A DNA stretch of 64,000 nucleotides. It comes from Bradyrhizobium sp. AT1. Lineage in GTDB: Bacteria; Pseudomonadota; Alphaproteobacteria; Rhizobiales; Xanthobacteraceae. Within the stretch, counting starts at the first letter, position 1. Every line of letters starts with the position of its first letter. This document shows positions 55,118 through 63,794 of the stretch, piece by piece. The notes under the pieces are model-generated. The model searched no databases. It worked only from the letters and a program-made list of their open reading frames with translations, and was not told the DNA's origin. The position numbers and the translations under genes were made by a program. The stretch spans positions 105,911 through 169,910 of the forward strand of contig NZ_JXDL01000001.1 in assembly GCF_001590795.1 (NCBI RefSeq). Reading direction: 5' to 3'.

Positions 55118-55999
55118 ATGTTCGACGCTGCTGTCCTCAAGGGAAAGCGCATCCTGATCACAGGCGGGGGGACCGGGCTTGGCAAGGAGATGGCGGTCGG
55201 TTTCGCCGCGCACGGCGCCTACGTCTACATCTGCGGGCGGCGCAGGGAGGTCCTTGACCAAGCGGTGCGGGAAATCAGCGAACGATTCGGAGGACAGGCC
55301 GCGGCGCGACTTGCCAATGTGCGCGATCCGGACAGCATCGAGGCGATGCTGGCCAGCATCTGGGCCGAGGGTCCGCTCACCGGTCTCGTCAATAATGCCG
55401 CCGCCAATTTCCTGGCGCCAACCGAAACGCTGTCTCCGCGCGGCTATGAGGCCGTCCGTTCGACGGTCATGGACGGCTCGTTTTACACCTCGCTCGCCTG
55501 TGGCAAGCGGTGGATCGCCGGGGGCCTGCCCGGCGTGATCATCAGCAACCTCGTGACCTGGGTGTGGACTGGCTCGGCCTATGTCGTGCCGGCGGCGATG
55601 GCGAAAGCGGCCGTCCATGCCATGACCATGTCGCTCGCGGTTGAGTGGGGTCCCAAGAACATCCGCGTCAATGCAATCGCGCCCGGACCGTTCCCGACCG
55701 AAGGTGCCTGGGACAAGCTCAATCCGCTGGCCGAGACCGGTGTTGGCGCGACGCAGGCGGACGACGTGCCGCTGCGCCGTTTCGGCAAGATGGATGAATT
55801 GCGCAATCTTGTGATCTTCCTGATGTCGGATGGTTGTAGCTACATCACCGGCGACACGATCGCCATCGACGGCGGTCACCATCTGGCGGCGCCCAGCACC
55901 TTCGCTGGGCTCTCGAAACTATCGCCGGCCGACTGGCAGCGCGCGCGAGAAGCCATTCAGGCCTCGGTGCAGAAAGAAAAGCAGGCACGCTCGATCTAA
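55118..55999 (+). CDS. SDR, 2,4-dienoyl-CoA reductase-like
   Basis: 293 residues from the ATG at 55118 (GGGAGGGG upstream). ITGGGTGLGKEMAVGFAAHGA is followed by YVYICGRRREVLDQAVREI, a GRR block typical of NADP-using dienoyl/enoyl-CoA reductases. NNAAANF is present; in place of the Ser-Tyr block it has NLVTWVWTGSAYVVPAAMAK, with the conserved Lys. Likely acts on an unsaturated acyl-CoA. First gene of a rightward set with the isomerase and the CoA ligase. Confidence 0.85.
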   Translation: MFDAAVLKGKRILITGGGTGLGKEMAVGFAAHGAYVYICGRRREVLDQAVREISERFGGQAAARLANVRDPDSIEAMLASIWAEGPLTGLVNNAAANFLAPTETLSPRGYEAVRSTVMDGSFYTSLACGKRWIAGGLPGVIISNLVTWVWTGSAYVVPAAMAKAAVHAMTMSLAVEWGPKNIRVNAIAPGPFPTEGAWDKLNPLAETGVGATQADDVPLRRFGKMDELRNLVIFLMSDGCSYITGDTIAIDGGHHLAAPSTFAGLSKLSPADWQRAREAIQASVQKEKQARSI

Positions 56000-56052
56000 G
56001 CCCCTGGTTCGAGCCGCCGACAGGCTGCCTGAAAGCGAGAGGAGAGACGCCG

Positions 56053-56853
56053 ATGGGATTGGCCACACCGACAAGGAGCTTCGATTGCACCATCGAGAAT
56101 GGTCTGGCTCATGTCGTCCTGAACCAGCCCGATCGTGGGAATCCAATTGATGGAGAATTCTGCCGCGAATTTGGCCTGTGTATTGCCGAATTAAGCGAGC
56201 GCTCCGACGTGAGGTCGATGTTGCTCTCCGGGCGCGGCCGGTTGTTCAGCGTCGGCGGCGACCTGATGTCCCTGGTCAGCCAGGGAGACGCACTGCCAAC
56301 AACGATCAAGTCCTGGACGGCAGATATTCACGTCGCGATCGCAAGAATGGTCCGCATGCGGGCGCCGGTCGTCGCGAGCGTTCACGGCAATGTTGCCGGT
56401 GGAAGCGTGTCTCTGATGGCGGCCGCTGACCTGGTGGTGATGGCGGAATCGGCGCGGATTTCAGCTGCGTTTTCCAAGATCGGGTTCAGCCCTGACAGCG
56501 GGTCGACCACGACGATCACGCGCCGCATCGGCGTTGCGCGCGCGAGGCGTTTCTTCCTGCTTGGCGAGACGCTCGATGCCAGGACGGCGCTGTCGCTCGG
56601 TCTTGTGGATTTCGTTGTTCCGGAAGGCGATGTGCAGTCCGAAGCTGAGCGAATAGCGAAAGAGCTTGCCTCCGGTCCGACGCAAGCGTTTGGCGCGATC
56701 AAGCGCCTGTTTGCCGAGACATCCGATCGATCGTTCGAGAGCCAGCTCGAGCAGGAGGCGGAGATGCTCGCGACAATCTCCCGAACGGCGGATGCGCGTG
56801 AAGGGGTCAAGGCTTTCGTCGAGAAGCGAAAGCCGGCTTTCGTCGGGAAGTGA
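56053..56853 (+). CDS. Crotonase-fold enoyl-CoA isomerase-like protein
   Basis: 266 residues, AGAGGAGAG before the ATG. Crotonase pattern: LNQPDRGNPIDGEF, RGRLFSVGGDL (oxyanion loop) and VHGNVAGGSVSLMAAADLVV. The two glutamates of enoyl-CoA hydratases are replaced by Ser (GGSVSL and AAFSKIG). An Asp is present in FSPDSGS, as in PaaG-type isomerases that shift a double bond. So isomerase activity is more likely than hydration. It lies 53 bp after the SDR and 113 bp before the ligase gene. Confidence 0.85.
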   Translation: MGLATPTRSFDCTIENGLAHVVLNQPDRGNPIDGEFCREFGLCIAELSERSDVRSMLLSGRGRLFSVGGDLMSLVSQGDALPTTIKSWTADIHVAIARMVRMRAPVVASVHGNVAGGSVSLMAAADLVVMAESARISAAFSKIGFSPDSGSTTTITRRIGVARARRFFLLGETLDARTALSLGLVDFVVPEGDVQSEAERIAKELASGPTQAFGAIKRLFAETSDRSFESQLEQEAEMLATISRTADAREGVKAFVEKRKPAFVGK

Positions 56854-56966
56854 CGGCAAGCCAATTGCACGGCGCAAGCGACAAACTACGAAATAATACG
56901 CGACCATAACTTATACGGATAAACGAAAGACAGGTCGGAAAAGACACAACGCTGCAGGAGGAAACA

Positions 56967-58592
56967 ATGACCGTGGCGGCAGCCAGAAATGATGCGTCTT
57001 ACGCCAATTTTCGCGAAGCGGGCTATTGGCTCGACAAGACTGTCGATCAGCTTCTGACCGAGGCTGTTGCGAGAGCGCCCGATAAGGTCGCGATCGTCGC
57101 CGACCGCGCAGATCGAGAGCAGGCCCCGCGTTTCACCTACAAGGAACTGGAGAAGCTTGCAGATCGCGCCGCGAGCTCGCTCGTGCGGCTCGGCGTCGGA
57201 CGAGGCGATGTCGTTACGGTGCAACTGCCGAACTGGTGGGAGTTCGTCGTCACCGCGTTCGCCTGCAGCAAGATCGGTGCGGTGATGAACCCGGTGATGC
57301 CGATTCTTCGTGAGCGCGAACTGCTCTACATTCTGAACTTCTGCCAAGCGAAGGTTTTCATCGTGCCGAAGGCCTATCGCGGCTTCGACTACGGCGCGAT
57401 GGCGCTGGCGATGCGTGCCGACCTGCCGCATCTTAAGCACGTGATCGTCGCCGATGGAGAGGACGAGACCAGCTTTGATCGCACGTTGCTGGCGGCCGAG
57501 CCGGACAGGCTTCCTCCTGGTCTCCGCCCGGATGATATGGCCGTGCTGATGTTCACGTCCGGCACCACGGGCGAGCCGAAAGGCGTCATGCACACCTCCA
57601 ACTCGTTGATCGCGTGCTGCAAGGCCCTGTCGGGGCGGTTCGGGCTCGATTCAACGGATGTCCTTCTGGTGGCTTCGCCGGTCGGACACATGACGGGCTA
57701 TGCCGCGATCGTGCTGCTCTCGGTCTATCTGGGCGGCACGATGATCCTCCAGGATATCTGGGAGGCCAGGCGCGGGGTTGGCCTGATGGCCCGCGAAGGC
57801 GTGACCTATACGGCGGCGTCGACGCCGTTCCTCAGTGACATCTGCGACGCCGTGCAGGCCGGCGCGCCTCAGCCGAAGAGCCTTCGCTCCTTTCTGTGCG
57901 GGGGCGCGCCGATCCCATCGGTCCTGATCGACCGGGCGGCCGAAGAGCTTGGCCTCAAAGTCTGCTCGCTCTGGGGGATGACCGAAGTCTTGTCAGGCAC
58001 TCTGACCGAGCCTGCGCGCGCCGCGGAGAAATCGGCCGGCACGGACGGACGCTCGCTCGAGGGCATGGAGGTCAAGGTCGTCGATACCGAAGGCAAGGTG
58101 CTGCCGCCGGGAGAGTCGGGCCGGTTGCTGGTCCGCGGGGCTCAGATGTTCAAGGGTTACTACAAGCGGCCGGAGCTGCAGACGTTCGACAGCGAAGGCT
58201 GGTTCGATTCCGGTGACCTCGCGTATATGGACAAGGAGGGCTACATCCGCATCTCAGGACGGGTGAAGGATATCCTGATCAGGGGCGGAGAGAACGTCCC
58301 GGTCGTCGAGATCGAGAACCTGCTCTACAAGCATCCAGCGGTGTCCGCCGTTGCGGTCGTGGGATTCCCGGATTCAAGGCTCGGCGAGCGAGGCTGTGCC
58401 TTCATCGTTCCACGCGAGGGGAGCAGGATCGATCTGGCGGCGGTGCAGGCCTATCTCGGCGAGGCCAAAATGGCAAAGCAGTTCTGGCCCGAGCGCGTCG
58501 AGGTCGTCGCCGAGCTTCCGCGTACTGCCAGCGGAAAGATCCAGAAGTTCAAACTGCGCGAGCTGGCGGCGGACCTTGGCAACGCAAGGTAA
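56967..58592 (+). CDS. Acyl-CoA synthetase / AMP-binding ligase
   Basis: 541 residues; GGAGGAAAC before the ATG. ANL-superfamily motifs in order: MFTSGTTGEPKGVMHTSNS (A3, P-loop), SLWGMTEVLSGT (A5), GWFDSGDLAYMDKEGYIRIS (A7), GRVKDILIRGGENVPVVEIE (A8) and PRTASGKIQKFKL (A10, catalytic Lys). It activates a carboxylic acid to its CoA thioester and so is the likely entry step of this cluster. The N-terminal YWLDKTVDQLL resembles cyclohexanecarboxylate- and medium-chain-type ligases. It ends one base before the convergent crotonase gene. Confidence 0.93.
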   Translation: MTVAAARNDASYANFREAGYWLDKTVDQLLTEAVARAPDKVAIVADRADREQAPRFTYKELEKLADRAASSLVRLGVGRGDVVTVQLPNWWEFVVTAFACSKIGAVMNPVMPILRERELLYILNFCQAKVFIVPKAYRGFDYGAMALAMRADLPHLKHVIVADGEDETSFDRTLLAAEPDRLPPGLRPDDMAVLMFTSGTTGEPKGVMHTSNSLIACCKALSGRFGLDSTDVLLVASPVGHMTGYAAIVLLSVYLGGTMILQDIWEARRGVGLMAREGVTYTAASTPFLSDICDAVQAGAPQPKSLRSFLCGGAPIPSVLIDRAAEELGLKVCSLWGMTEVLSGTLTEPARAAEKSAGTDGRSLEGMEVKVVDTEGKVLPPGESGRLLVRGAQMFKGYYKRPELQTFDSEGWFDSGDLAYMDKEGYIRISGRVKDILIRGGENVPVVEIENLLYKHPAVSAVAVVGFPDSRLGERGCAFIVPREGSRIDLAAVQAYLGEAKMAKQFWPERVEVVAELPRTASGKIQKFKLRELAADLGNAR

Positions 58593-58593
58593 G

Positions 58594-59397
58594 CTACTGA
58601 TCGGAATAGGTCGGATTCCGTCGCTCGCGGAACGCGGCGACGGCTTCCGCATGGTCGTTCGTTTCCAGGAGAATGACCTGCTGCCGGTCTTCCATCAACA
58701 GGGCGGCGTCCAGGCTCGGCGCGTCGATCAGTGTGTTCAGCGCCTGCTTGGTCATGCGCAGTCCCATTGGAGACACACGGAGCATCTCCTCGGCGAATTC
58801 GAGGCCTCTGGCGAGCAGCTCGCCGGCCGGTACGACATCGCTGACCAGCCCGATCGCTTTCGCGCGCTCCGCCTTGAGGAAGCGTCCGGTCAGCAGCAGC
58901 TCTGAGGTCACGGAGAGGCCGACGAGGCGCGGCAACAGGTATCCCGAGCCCATGTCGCAGCCGCCGACGCCGATGCGGATATAGGCCGCGTTCATCCGCG
59001 CGTCCGGTGCCGCGAAGCGGACGTCGCAGGCGAGCAGAAAGGAGAAGCCGGCACCGCATGCCGCTCCATGGACGAGTCCGATGATGGGCTGCGGGCAAGA
59101 CCGCATGAGGCGGATCACGCCCGAGTAACTCTGCTGCATCCTGAGCTGGCGTTGCGGGCGCCCCTTGCCGGGCGCGGCGAACGCGTCTGATCCGAGTTCA
59201 GCGCCGGCGGAAAATTGAGGCCCGTTACCACGCAGGATCACGACGCGAGTCTCCGGCCGATCGTGAAGATTGGAGAAATACCCGGTCAGCTCAGAGATCA
59301 TGTCAGGCGAAACGGCATTGAGCTCGGCCGGGCGGTTCAGTGTCAGAACATCGATCGCGCCCCGCGTTTCGACGATGACGGTGCTCGGCTGCGTCAT
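58594..59397 (-). CDS. Crotonase-fold enoyl-CoA hydratase/isomerase family protein
   Basis: 267 residues from the ATG at 59397 with GGGAG upstream. Oxyanion-loop block GNGPQFSAGAELGSD and VHGAACGAGFSFLLACDVRF. The hydratase glutamates are absent (Ser in GFSFLL, Tyr in AAYIRIG), while an Asp is kept in GGCDMGSGYLLPRL. The chemistry may be isomerisation or another crotonase reaction. It is divergent from the SDR at 59528 and shares the palindrome at 59435. Confidence 0.86.
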   Translation of the reverse strand: MTQPSTVIVETRGAIDVLTLNRPAELNAVSPDMISELTGYFSNLHDRPETRVVILRGNGPQFSAGAELGSDAFAAPGKGRPQRQLRMQQSYSGVIRLMRSCPQPIIGLVHGAACGAGFSFLLACDVRFAAPDARMNAAYIRIGVGGCDMGSGYLLPRLVGLSVTSELLLTGRFLKAERAKAIGLVSDVVPAGELLARGLEFAEEMLRVSPMGLRMTKQALNTLIDAPSLDAALLMEDRQQVILLETNDHAEAVAAFRERRNPTYSDQ

Positions 59398-59434
59398 GGG
59401 CTCGCTCCCATCCGTTGTTGTCCTTGAGGATAGA

Positions 59435-59452
59435 TAGTAATAAAGTGTACGA
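59435..59452. promoter_or_regulatory. MarR-type operator (site 4)
   Basis: TAGTAATA-AA-GTGTACGA matches the perfect site at 52003 in 12 of 16 arm positions. It lies in the 130-bp gap between two divergent catabolic genes, 38 bp before the crotonase start. Confidence 0.65.
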
Positions 59453-59527
59453 TCATCAAGCGCAACGCCGTCCATTCCCTCGAGGCAATGGCGACGGCCG
59501 CGCGAAACGAACTCAGGGAGGCCGGAG

Positions 59528-60403
59528 ATGCCATATCAGTCCGTGTTCAGATCGGACCTGTTCAAGGGACAGACGATCATCGTGACCGGCGGTGGCAGCG
59601 GAATCGGGCGTTGCACCGCCCACGAACTCGCTGCTCTTGGCGCGAACGTCGCGATCCTCGGCCGTACCCCGGATAAGCTCGTTGAGGTGCAGCGCGAGAT
59701 CGAGGAGGACGGCGGACAGGCGATGAGCCTTGCCTGCGACATCCGCGATGAAGCCATGGTGATCGGCACGATCGATGCAGTGCTGGCGCGCTACGGCCGC
59801 ATCGATGGCCTGGTCAACAATGCCGGTGGACAATTCCGCGCGCCGCTGAAGTCGATCTCGACCAAGGGCTTCGAGGCCGTCGTGCGCAACAATCTGACCG
59901 GTGGATTCATCTTCATGCGCGAAGTCTACAACCGCTGGATGGAGGCCAACGGTGGCTCGATCGTGAACATGATTGCGGACATCTGGCACGGGTGGCCGGA
60001 GTTCGGTCACTCCGCCGCGGCGCGCGGCGGCATGCTGACCTTGACCGAGACGGCCGCCTGCGAATGGTCTTCCTCAGGCGTCCGCGTCAATGCAGTCGCC
60101 CCCGGCGGCATCGTATCCAGCGGCTTTGATACCTACACGCCGGAGATGCAGAAGAAACTCCACGACTTCACCGAACGCGTGCCGCTCCAGCGCTTCGGAA
60201 CCGAAGCCGAGATATCGGCCGCCATCACCTACCTGCTGTCACCGGCGGCGGCCTATATCACCGGCTCCTGCATCCGCGTCGATGGGGGGACGCCGAATGC
60301 ACGCACGACCTGGAAGCTCGAGCCGCATAACCGCAGCCAGCCGTTCGAGGGGTTCCATCGCACGAAGCTGCCGGACGTGATGAAGCGCAAGGCCAGCGCG
60401 TAG
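59528..60403 (+). CDS. SDR, peroxisomal enoyl-CoA reductase/dienoyl reductase-like
   Basis: 291 residues. VTGGGSGIGRCTAHELAALGA, then VAILGRTPDKLVEVQREI; NNAGG present. The active-site block NMIADIWHGWPEFGHSAAAR has Ser and Arg in place of Tyr and Lys, as is usual in trans-2-enoyl-CoA and dienoyl-CoA reductases, so this is a family trait and not decay. It probably reduces an unsaturated CoA thioester with NADPH. The C-terminal 30 residues (HNRSQPFEGFHRTKLPDVMK) extend beyond the core. Confidence 0.85.
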   Translation: MPYQSVFRSDLFKGQTIIVTGGGSGIGRCTAHELAALGANVAILGRTPDKLVEVQREIEEDGGQAMSLACDIRDEAMVIGTIDAVLARYGRIDGLVNNAGGQFRAPLKSISTKGFEAVVRNNLTGGFIFMREVYNRWMEANGGSIVNMIADIWHGWPEFGHSAAARGGMLTLTETAACEWSSSGVRVNAVAPGGIVSSGFDTYTPEMQKKLHDFTERVPLQRFGTEAEISAAITYLLSPAAAYITGSCIRVDGGTPNARTTWKLEPHNRSQPFEGFHRTKLPDVMKRKASA

Positions 60404-60580
60404 CGGATCGCCTGGGGCGTGAGCCCAAATTCGGATTGAGGCGAGTTTGACGACAGCCGGGTAGATCCTCTTTCCCGTCACCGGACGCGTGAGGCGATCA
60501 TCGAAAGCGCAGATGCGCAGTTCCATGGTTCAGCCGTTGCTGATCGCAGGTGCCGTGCGGCGCCATGTCGGGTCGGTCAG

Positions 60581-61166
60581 CTATTCGACCACGAACTCAG
60601 CCAGCCGCTGGCGCGACAGGAAGAACAGCTTGATGCGGGGATCTCCGACATAGCCGGCCACCGCCCGTCTCGGGTTTGGCTTGGAGGTCAGCCACGGCAG
60701 CCGGACGATGGTCCAGTCCAATTGCGATGTCCGGATCACATCGACCTCGGCCGTGATATCGGCATAGGCAGTGCCCGCCAGTGCTTTGATCATGCGGATC
60801 GCCAGCCAGAACGGCAGGCTGAACCTGTCGTGCGGATCGCTGGCGCTCGGCGTCGCGGTGGCGATCAGCCGCATGACACCATTTGCCTGCATTGCCTCCA
60901 CGATATTCCGCATGCCTTCGCTGATTGGCATGCCGGTGGACTTTCCGGTCGGTCCGAGAAGGCTGATGACGGCATCCTGCCCTGCGATCGCGCTGGATCG
61001 CCGGTCTGTCACTGAGGTCGCCCTTGACGATGTGCACCTCGAATTCGGAGGTGTCGATCTTGTCCGGATTTCGGGCGTAGACGGTCACCTCGTGTCCAGC
61101 GCGCCGGGCCTGCGCGATCGTCAGTTTTCCGGCGGCGCCGGTGCCACCGAATATGGTCACTTTCAT
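60581..61166 (-). pseudogene. NAD(P)-binding atypical SDR (NmrA-like), frameshifted
   Basis: The N-terminal part (from 61166: MKVTIFGGTGAAGKLTIAQA through VHIVKGDLSD) and the C-terminal part (SAIAGQDAVISLLGPTGKSTG to the stop at 60581) read in different frames that switch near 61000-61012. Together they form one normal protein of about 195 residues, with the GGTGAAG nucleotide motif and the LDWTIVRLPWLT segment. The shift is a +1 change relative to the first frame. Either the gene is recently broken or one base is wrong in the assembly. It is flanked by intact genes. Confidence 0.75.
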
Positions 61167-61318
61167 GCTGGGCGGCTCTTCTTTGCTTATGGAAGGGTGT
61201 TGTCGGGCGACGGCCGCATAAGGGCCGACAATCCCAGTTGGACATAGCGTCTCGCCGCTGTGACTGTAAGCCCGTTATCGGTGCATCGCGGACCTCGCGA
61301 ACCGCGCACTCCAGCGGC

Positions 61319-62332
61319 CTAATCCACCGCGATGATTAGCTTGCCGTGGTTTTCCCCGCGATAGAGTTGTGCGATCGCGCCGGGCGCGTGCTCCAGTCCC
61401 GGCAGGATCTCTTCGTCATGGACGATCCTGCCGGCCAGCGCGAGTTCGGCTAGGCGCGTGGCAGCCGCCTCGAACTCGGCCAGATGATCGAAGATGATGA
61501 AGCCGGACCATCGCAGGCGGCGCGTGAGGATCTCCCGTTCGGGGCGCGGGCCGGCCGGGACGGGGGTCCATGAGGCGTTCGCGGCCGTGCCGCACTGGAT
61601 GATCCGTCCACGCAGCCGCATGGTCCGGATGGCGGCATCGGCGATCGCGCCTCCGGTGTTGTCGAAGAAGATATCATTGCCTTCAGGGCATGCGGCCCGA
61701 ATGGCCGCGCCGAGATCGGTGGCCTCGCGGTAGTTGATCATGTCCTGGTAGCCGTAGCGGGCCTTGGCTTGCGCAATCTTGTCGGCGGAGCTGGTAAGCC
61801 CGACGGCGCGGCATCCGGCGATTTGCGCGAGTTGGCCGACGAAGCTTCCGACGCTGCCGGCTGCCGTCGACACCAGAACATGCTCGCCGGGCTTGGGGTC
61901 ACCAAGGCCGTGAAAGGCAAGATAGGCGGTCAGGCCGTTCATGCCGAGCAGGCTCAGATTGGCGCTGAGCGGCAGGGCGGATGGAGCAACACGCCGCAAA
62001 ACGCTGTCGGGCGTGGTGACGCAATAGCGCTGCCAACCGAACCATCCATAGACGAATTCGCCGACGCTAAACTCCCGCGTATTGCTTTCGACGACCTCGC
62101 CGACGGCGAGGGCACGCATCGGCGTGTTCAATGGCACCGGCGCGCTGTAGTTCCCCTCGTCATTGGACCATCCACGCTGCGCCGGATCGACCGAGAGATA
62201 GCGGTTTTCAACCAGCATTTCGCCCTCGCCGGGCGCGGCGACCGGCGCGGTCACGAGCGAGAAATGTTCCGCTTGCGGTATCCCATTTGGTCGGGACGTC
62301 AGGCGGACCTGCCGATTTTCACGGACGGACAT
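61319..62332 (-). CDS. NADP-dependent oxidoreductase, zinc-free MDR family
   Basis: 337 residues. YLSVDPAQRGWSNDEGNY replaces the common LSLDPYMRGRM, and the nucleotide site reads VSTAAGSVGSFVGQLAQIAG. FDNTGG, HDEEILPGLEHAPGAIAQLY and GKLIIAVD follow the family pattern. Reduces or oxidises an alpha,beta-unsaturated carbonyl with NADP(H). It is related to, but clearly distinct from, the core-genome member at 9665-10687. It is divergent from the MaoC/lyase genes and shares the palindrome at 62349. Confidence 0.87.
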   Translation of the reverse strand: MSVRENRQVRLTSRPNGIPQAEHFSLVTAPVAAPGEGEMLVENRYLSVDPAQRGWSNDEGNYSAPVPLNTPMRALAVGEVVESNTREFSVGEFVYGWFGWQRYCVTTPDSVLRRVAPSALPLSANLSLLGMNGLTAYLAFHGLGDPKPGEHVLVSTAAGSVGSFVGQLAQIAGCRAVGLTSSADKIAQAKARYGYQDMINYREATDLGAAIRAACPEGNDIFFDNTGGAIADAAIRTMRLRGRIIQCGTAANASWTPVPAGPRPEREILTRRLRWSGFIIFDHLAEFEAAATRLAELALAGRIVHDEEILPGLEHAPGAIAQLYRGENHGKLIIAVD

Positions 62333-62348
62333 GAGCGATCCTCATAAG

Positions 62349-62366
62349 TAGTACGCTTGTGTACGA
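62349..62366. promoter_or_regulatory. MarR-type operator (site 5)
   Basis: TAGTACGC-TT-GTGTACGA matches the perfect site at 52003 in 14 of 16 arm positions. It lies 17 bp before the oxidoreductase start and 95 bp before the MaoC start, between divergent genes. Confidence 0.7.
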
Positions 62367-62460
62367 TATGACTATACGGTAGAAATCGGACGGGAGACAA
62401 GGACAGGGCGGCGGCCACGACCGTCGCCTGGCCCTGCAAGAAACAGCAAGAGGCAAGCAC

Positions 62461-62913
62461 ATGGCGGGGCTCTACTTCGAGCAGTTTTCGGTCGGACAGA
62501 CATTCGTGCACGAAATCCGGCGCACGGTGACGGACATGGACAACATCCTGTTCTCGTCGCTGACCTACAATCCGGCGGCGGTCCACATCGACCACGAATA
62601 CGCCAAGGGCACCGAGTTCGGGAAGCCCTTGATGAATTCGATCTTCACGCTTGGCCTGATCATCGGTCTGTCCGTCCAGGACACGACTCTGGGAACCACC
62701 GTCGGCAATCTCGGCATGGAGGATACCAAATTCCCGCGCCCGGTGTTTGCCGGTGACACCCTGCGAGCCGAGACCAAGGTGATTGCCGTCAGGGAAAGCA
62801 AGTCGCGTCCGACGCAGGGTATCGTCACATTCGAGCATCGCGGCTTCAATCAGCGCGACGAGGAAGTTGTCTGCTGCCGCAGGAGCGGTTTGATGATGCG
62901 GAGGCCGGCATGA
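62461..62913 (+). CDS. MaoC family dehydratase (single hot-dog domain)
   Basis: 150 residues. YFEQFSVGQTFVHEIRRTVT opens the domain, followed by FSSLTYNPAAVHIDHEYAKG, which carries the Asn and His of the hydratase site (here NPAAVHID). Pairing with a CitE-like lyase, to which it is ATGA-coupled, resembles mesaconyl-CoA hydratase and malyl-CoA lyase-type gene pairs. A hydration of a branched or unsaturated CoA thioester followed by C-C cleavage is thus plausible. Confidence 0.88.
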   Translation: MAGLYFEQFSVGQTFVHEIRRTVTDMDNILFSSLTYNPAAVHIDHEYAKGTEFGKPLMNSIFTLGLIIGLSVQDTTLGTTVGNLGMEDTKFPRPVFAGDTLRAETKVIAVRESKSRPTQGIVTFEHRGFNQRDEEVVCCRRSGLMMRRPA

Positions 62914-63794
62914 AGCTCCGTTCGCTGCTCTTCGTGCCGGCCGACAGCGAGCGAAAGTACGTCAAGGCCTCGGGCGTCGGCGCAGACGCACTGATCCTCG
63001 ATCTCGAGGACTCCGTGGCGCCGGGGCGCAAGGCTTTTGCCCGGGATGCCGTGAAAGGGCTGTTGGGCGGCGGGCCTCGCAACTGGTCGTTCCTGGTCCG
63101 CATCAATCCGTTCGGTACCGGGCTCACGCTCGAGGATCTCGCGGCGGTGGTCCGGCCGGGCCTCGACGGCATCCTCATCCCGAAGGTCAACGGCATCGAG
63201 GATGTCAATCTCGTGTCGCACTATGTCGATGTCCTGGAGGTCGCAACCGGTATCTCGCCGGGGCACGTCAAGCTGCTGGTTGTCGCGACCGAAACGCCTG
63301 CCGCCATGATCGGCTTCAACGGCTACGCCCGCAAGAATGAGCGGCTGGTCGCGATGACCTGGGGCGCGGAGGACTTGAGCGCGGCCTTGGGCGCGCTCAC
63401 GAACAAGGAGTCGGATGGTGCCTGGACCTTCCCGTACCAGGTAGCCCGCGCACAGTGCCTGTTTGCCGCGGGTGCGGCAGGCGTCGCGGCGCTGGATACG
63501 CTTTATGCGGATTTCAGGGATCAGGATGGCCTCGCCGAAAGCTGTCGCCTCGCGCGCCGTGACGGTTTTGTCGGCCGGGTCGCGATCCATCCGGATCAGG
63601 TCTCGACCATCAACACTTGCTTCACGCCGTCGGATACCGACCTCGCGCACGCGCGCCGCGTCGTCGCGGCGTTTGCCGCGGCGCCGGACGTCGGCACGGT
63701 CGGTATCGACGGGAAGATGTACGACATTCCGCACCTGGTTGCGGCGCGGCGAACCTTGGCGTCGGTCGGGGAGGAGCATTCGAATGGACAATAG
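62910..63794 (+). CDS. CitE-like CoA ester lyase (HpcH/HpaI aldolase family)
   Basis: 294 residues. RSLLFVPADSERKYVKASGV, then ADALILDLEDSVAP: the conserved Glu-Asp pair coordinates Mg2+. Arg in LVRINPFGTG and Glu in VATETPAAM, then MTWGAEDLSAALGA are all typical of malyl/citramalyl-CoA lyases and CitE. It would split a 3-hydroxyacyl-CoA-type substrate into two shorter acids. Its start overlaps the MaoC stop and its end overlaps the acyl-CoA dehydrogenase start by 11 bp. Confidence 0.9.
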   Translation: MKLRSLLFVPADSERKYVKASGVGADALILDLEDSVAPGRKAFARDAVKGLLGGGPRNWSFLVRINPFGTGLTLEDLAAVVRPGLDGILIPKVNGIEDVNLVSHYVDVLEVATGISPGHVKLLVVATETPAAMIGFNGYARKNERLVAMTWGAEDLSAALGALTNKESDGAWTFPYQVARAQCLFAAGAAGVAALDTLYADFRDQDGLAESCRLARRDGFVGRVAIHPDQVSTINTCFTPSDTDLAHARRVVAAFAAAPDVGTVGIDGKMYDIPHLVAARRTLASVGEEHSNGQ

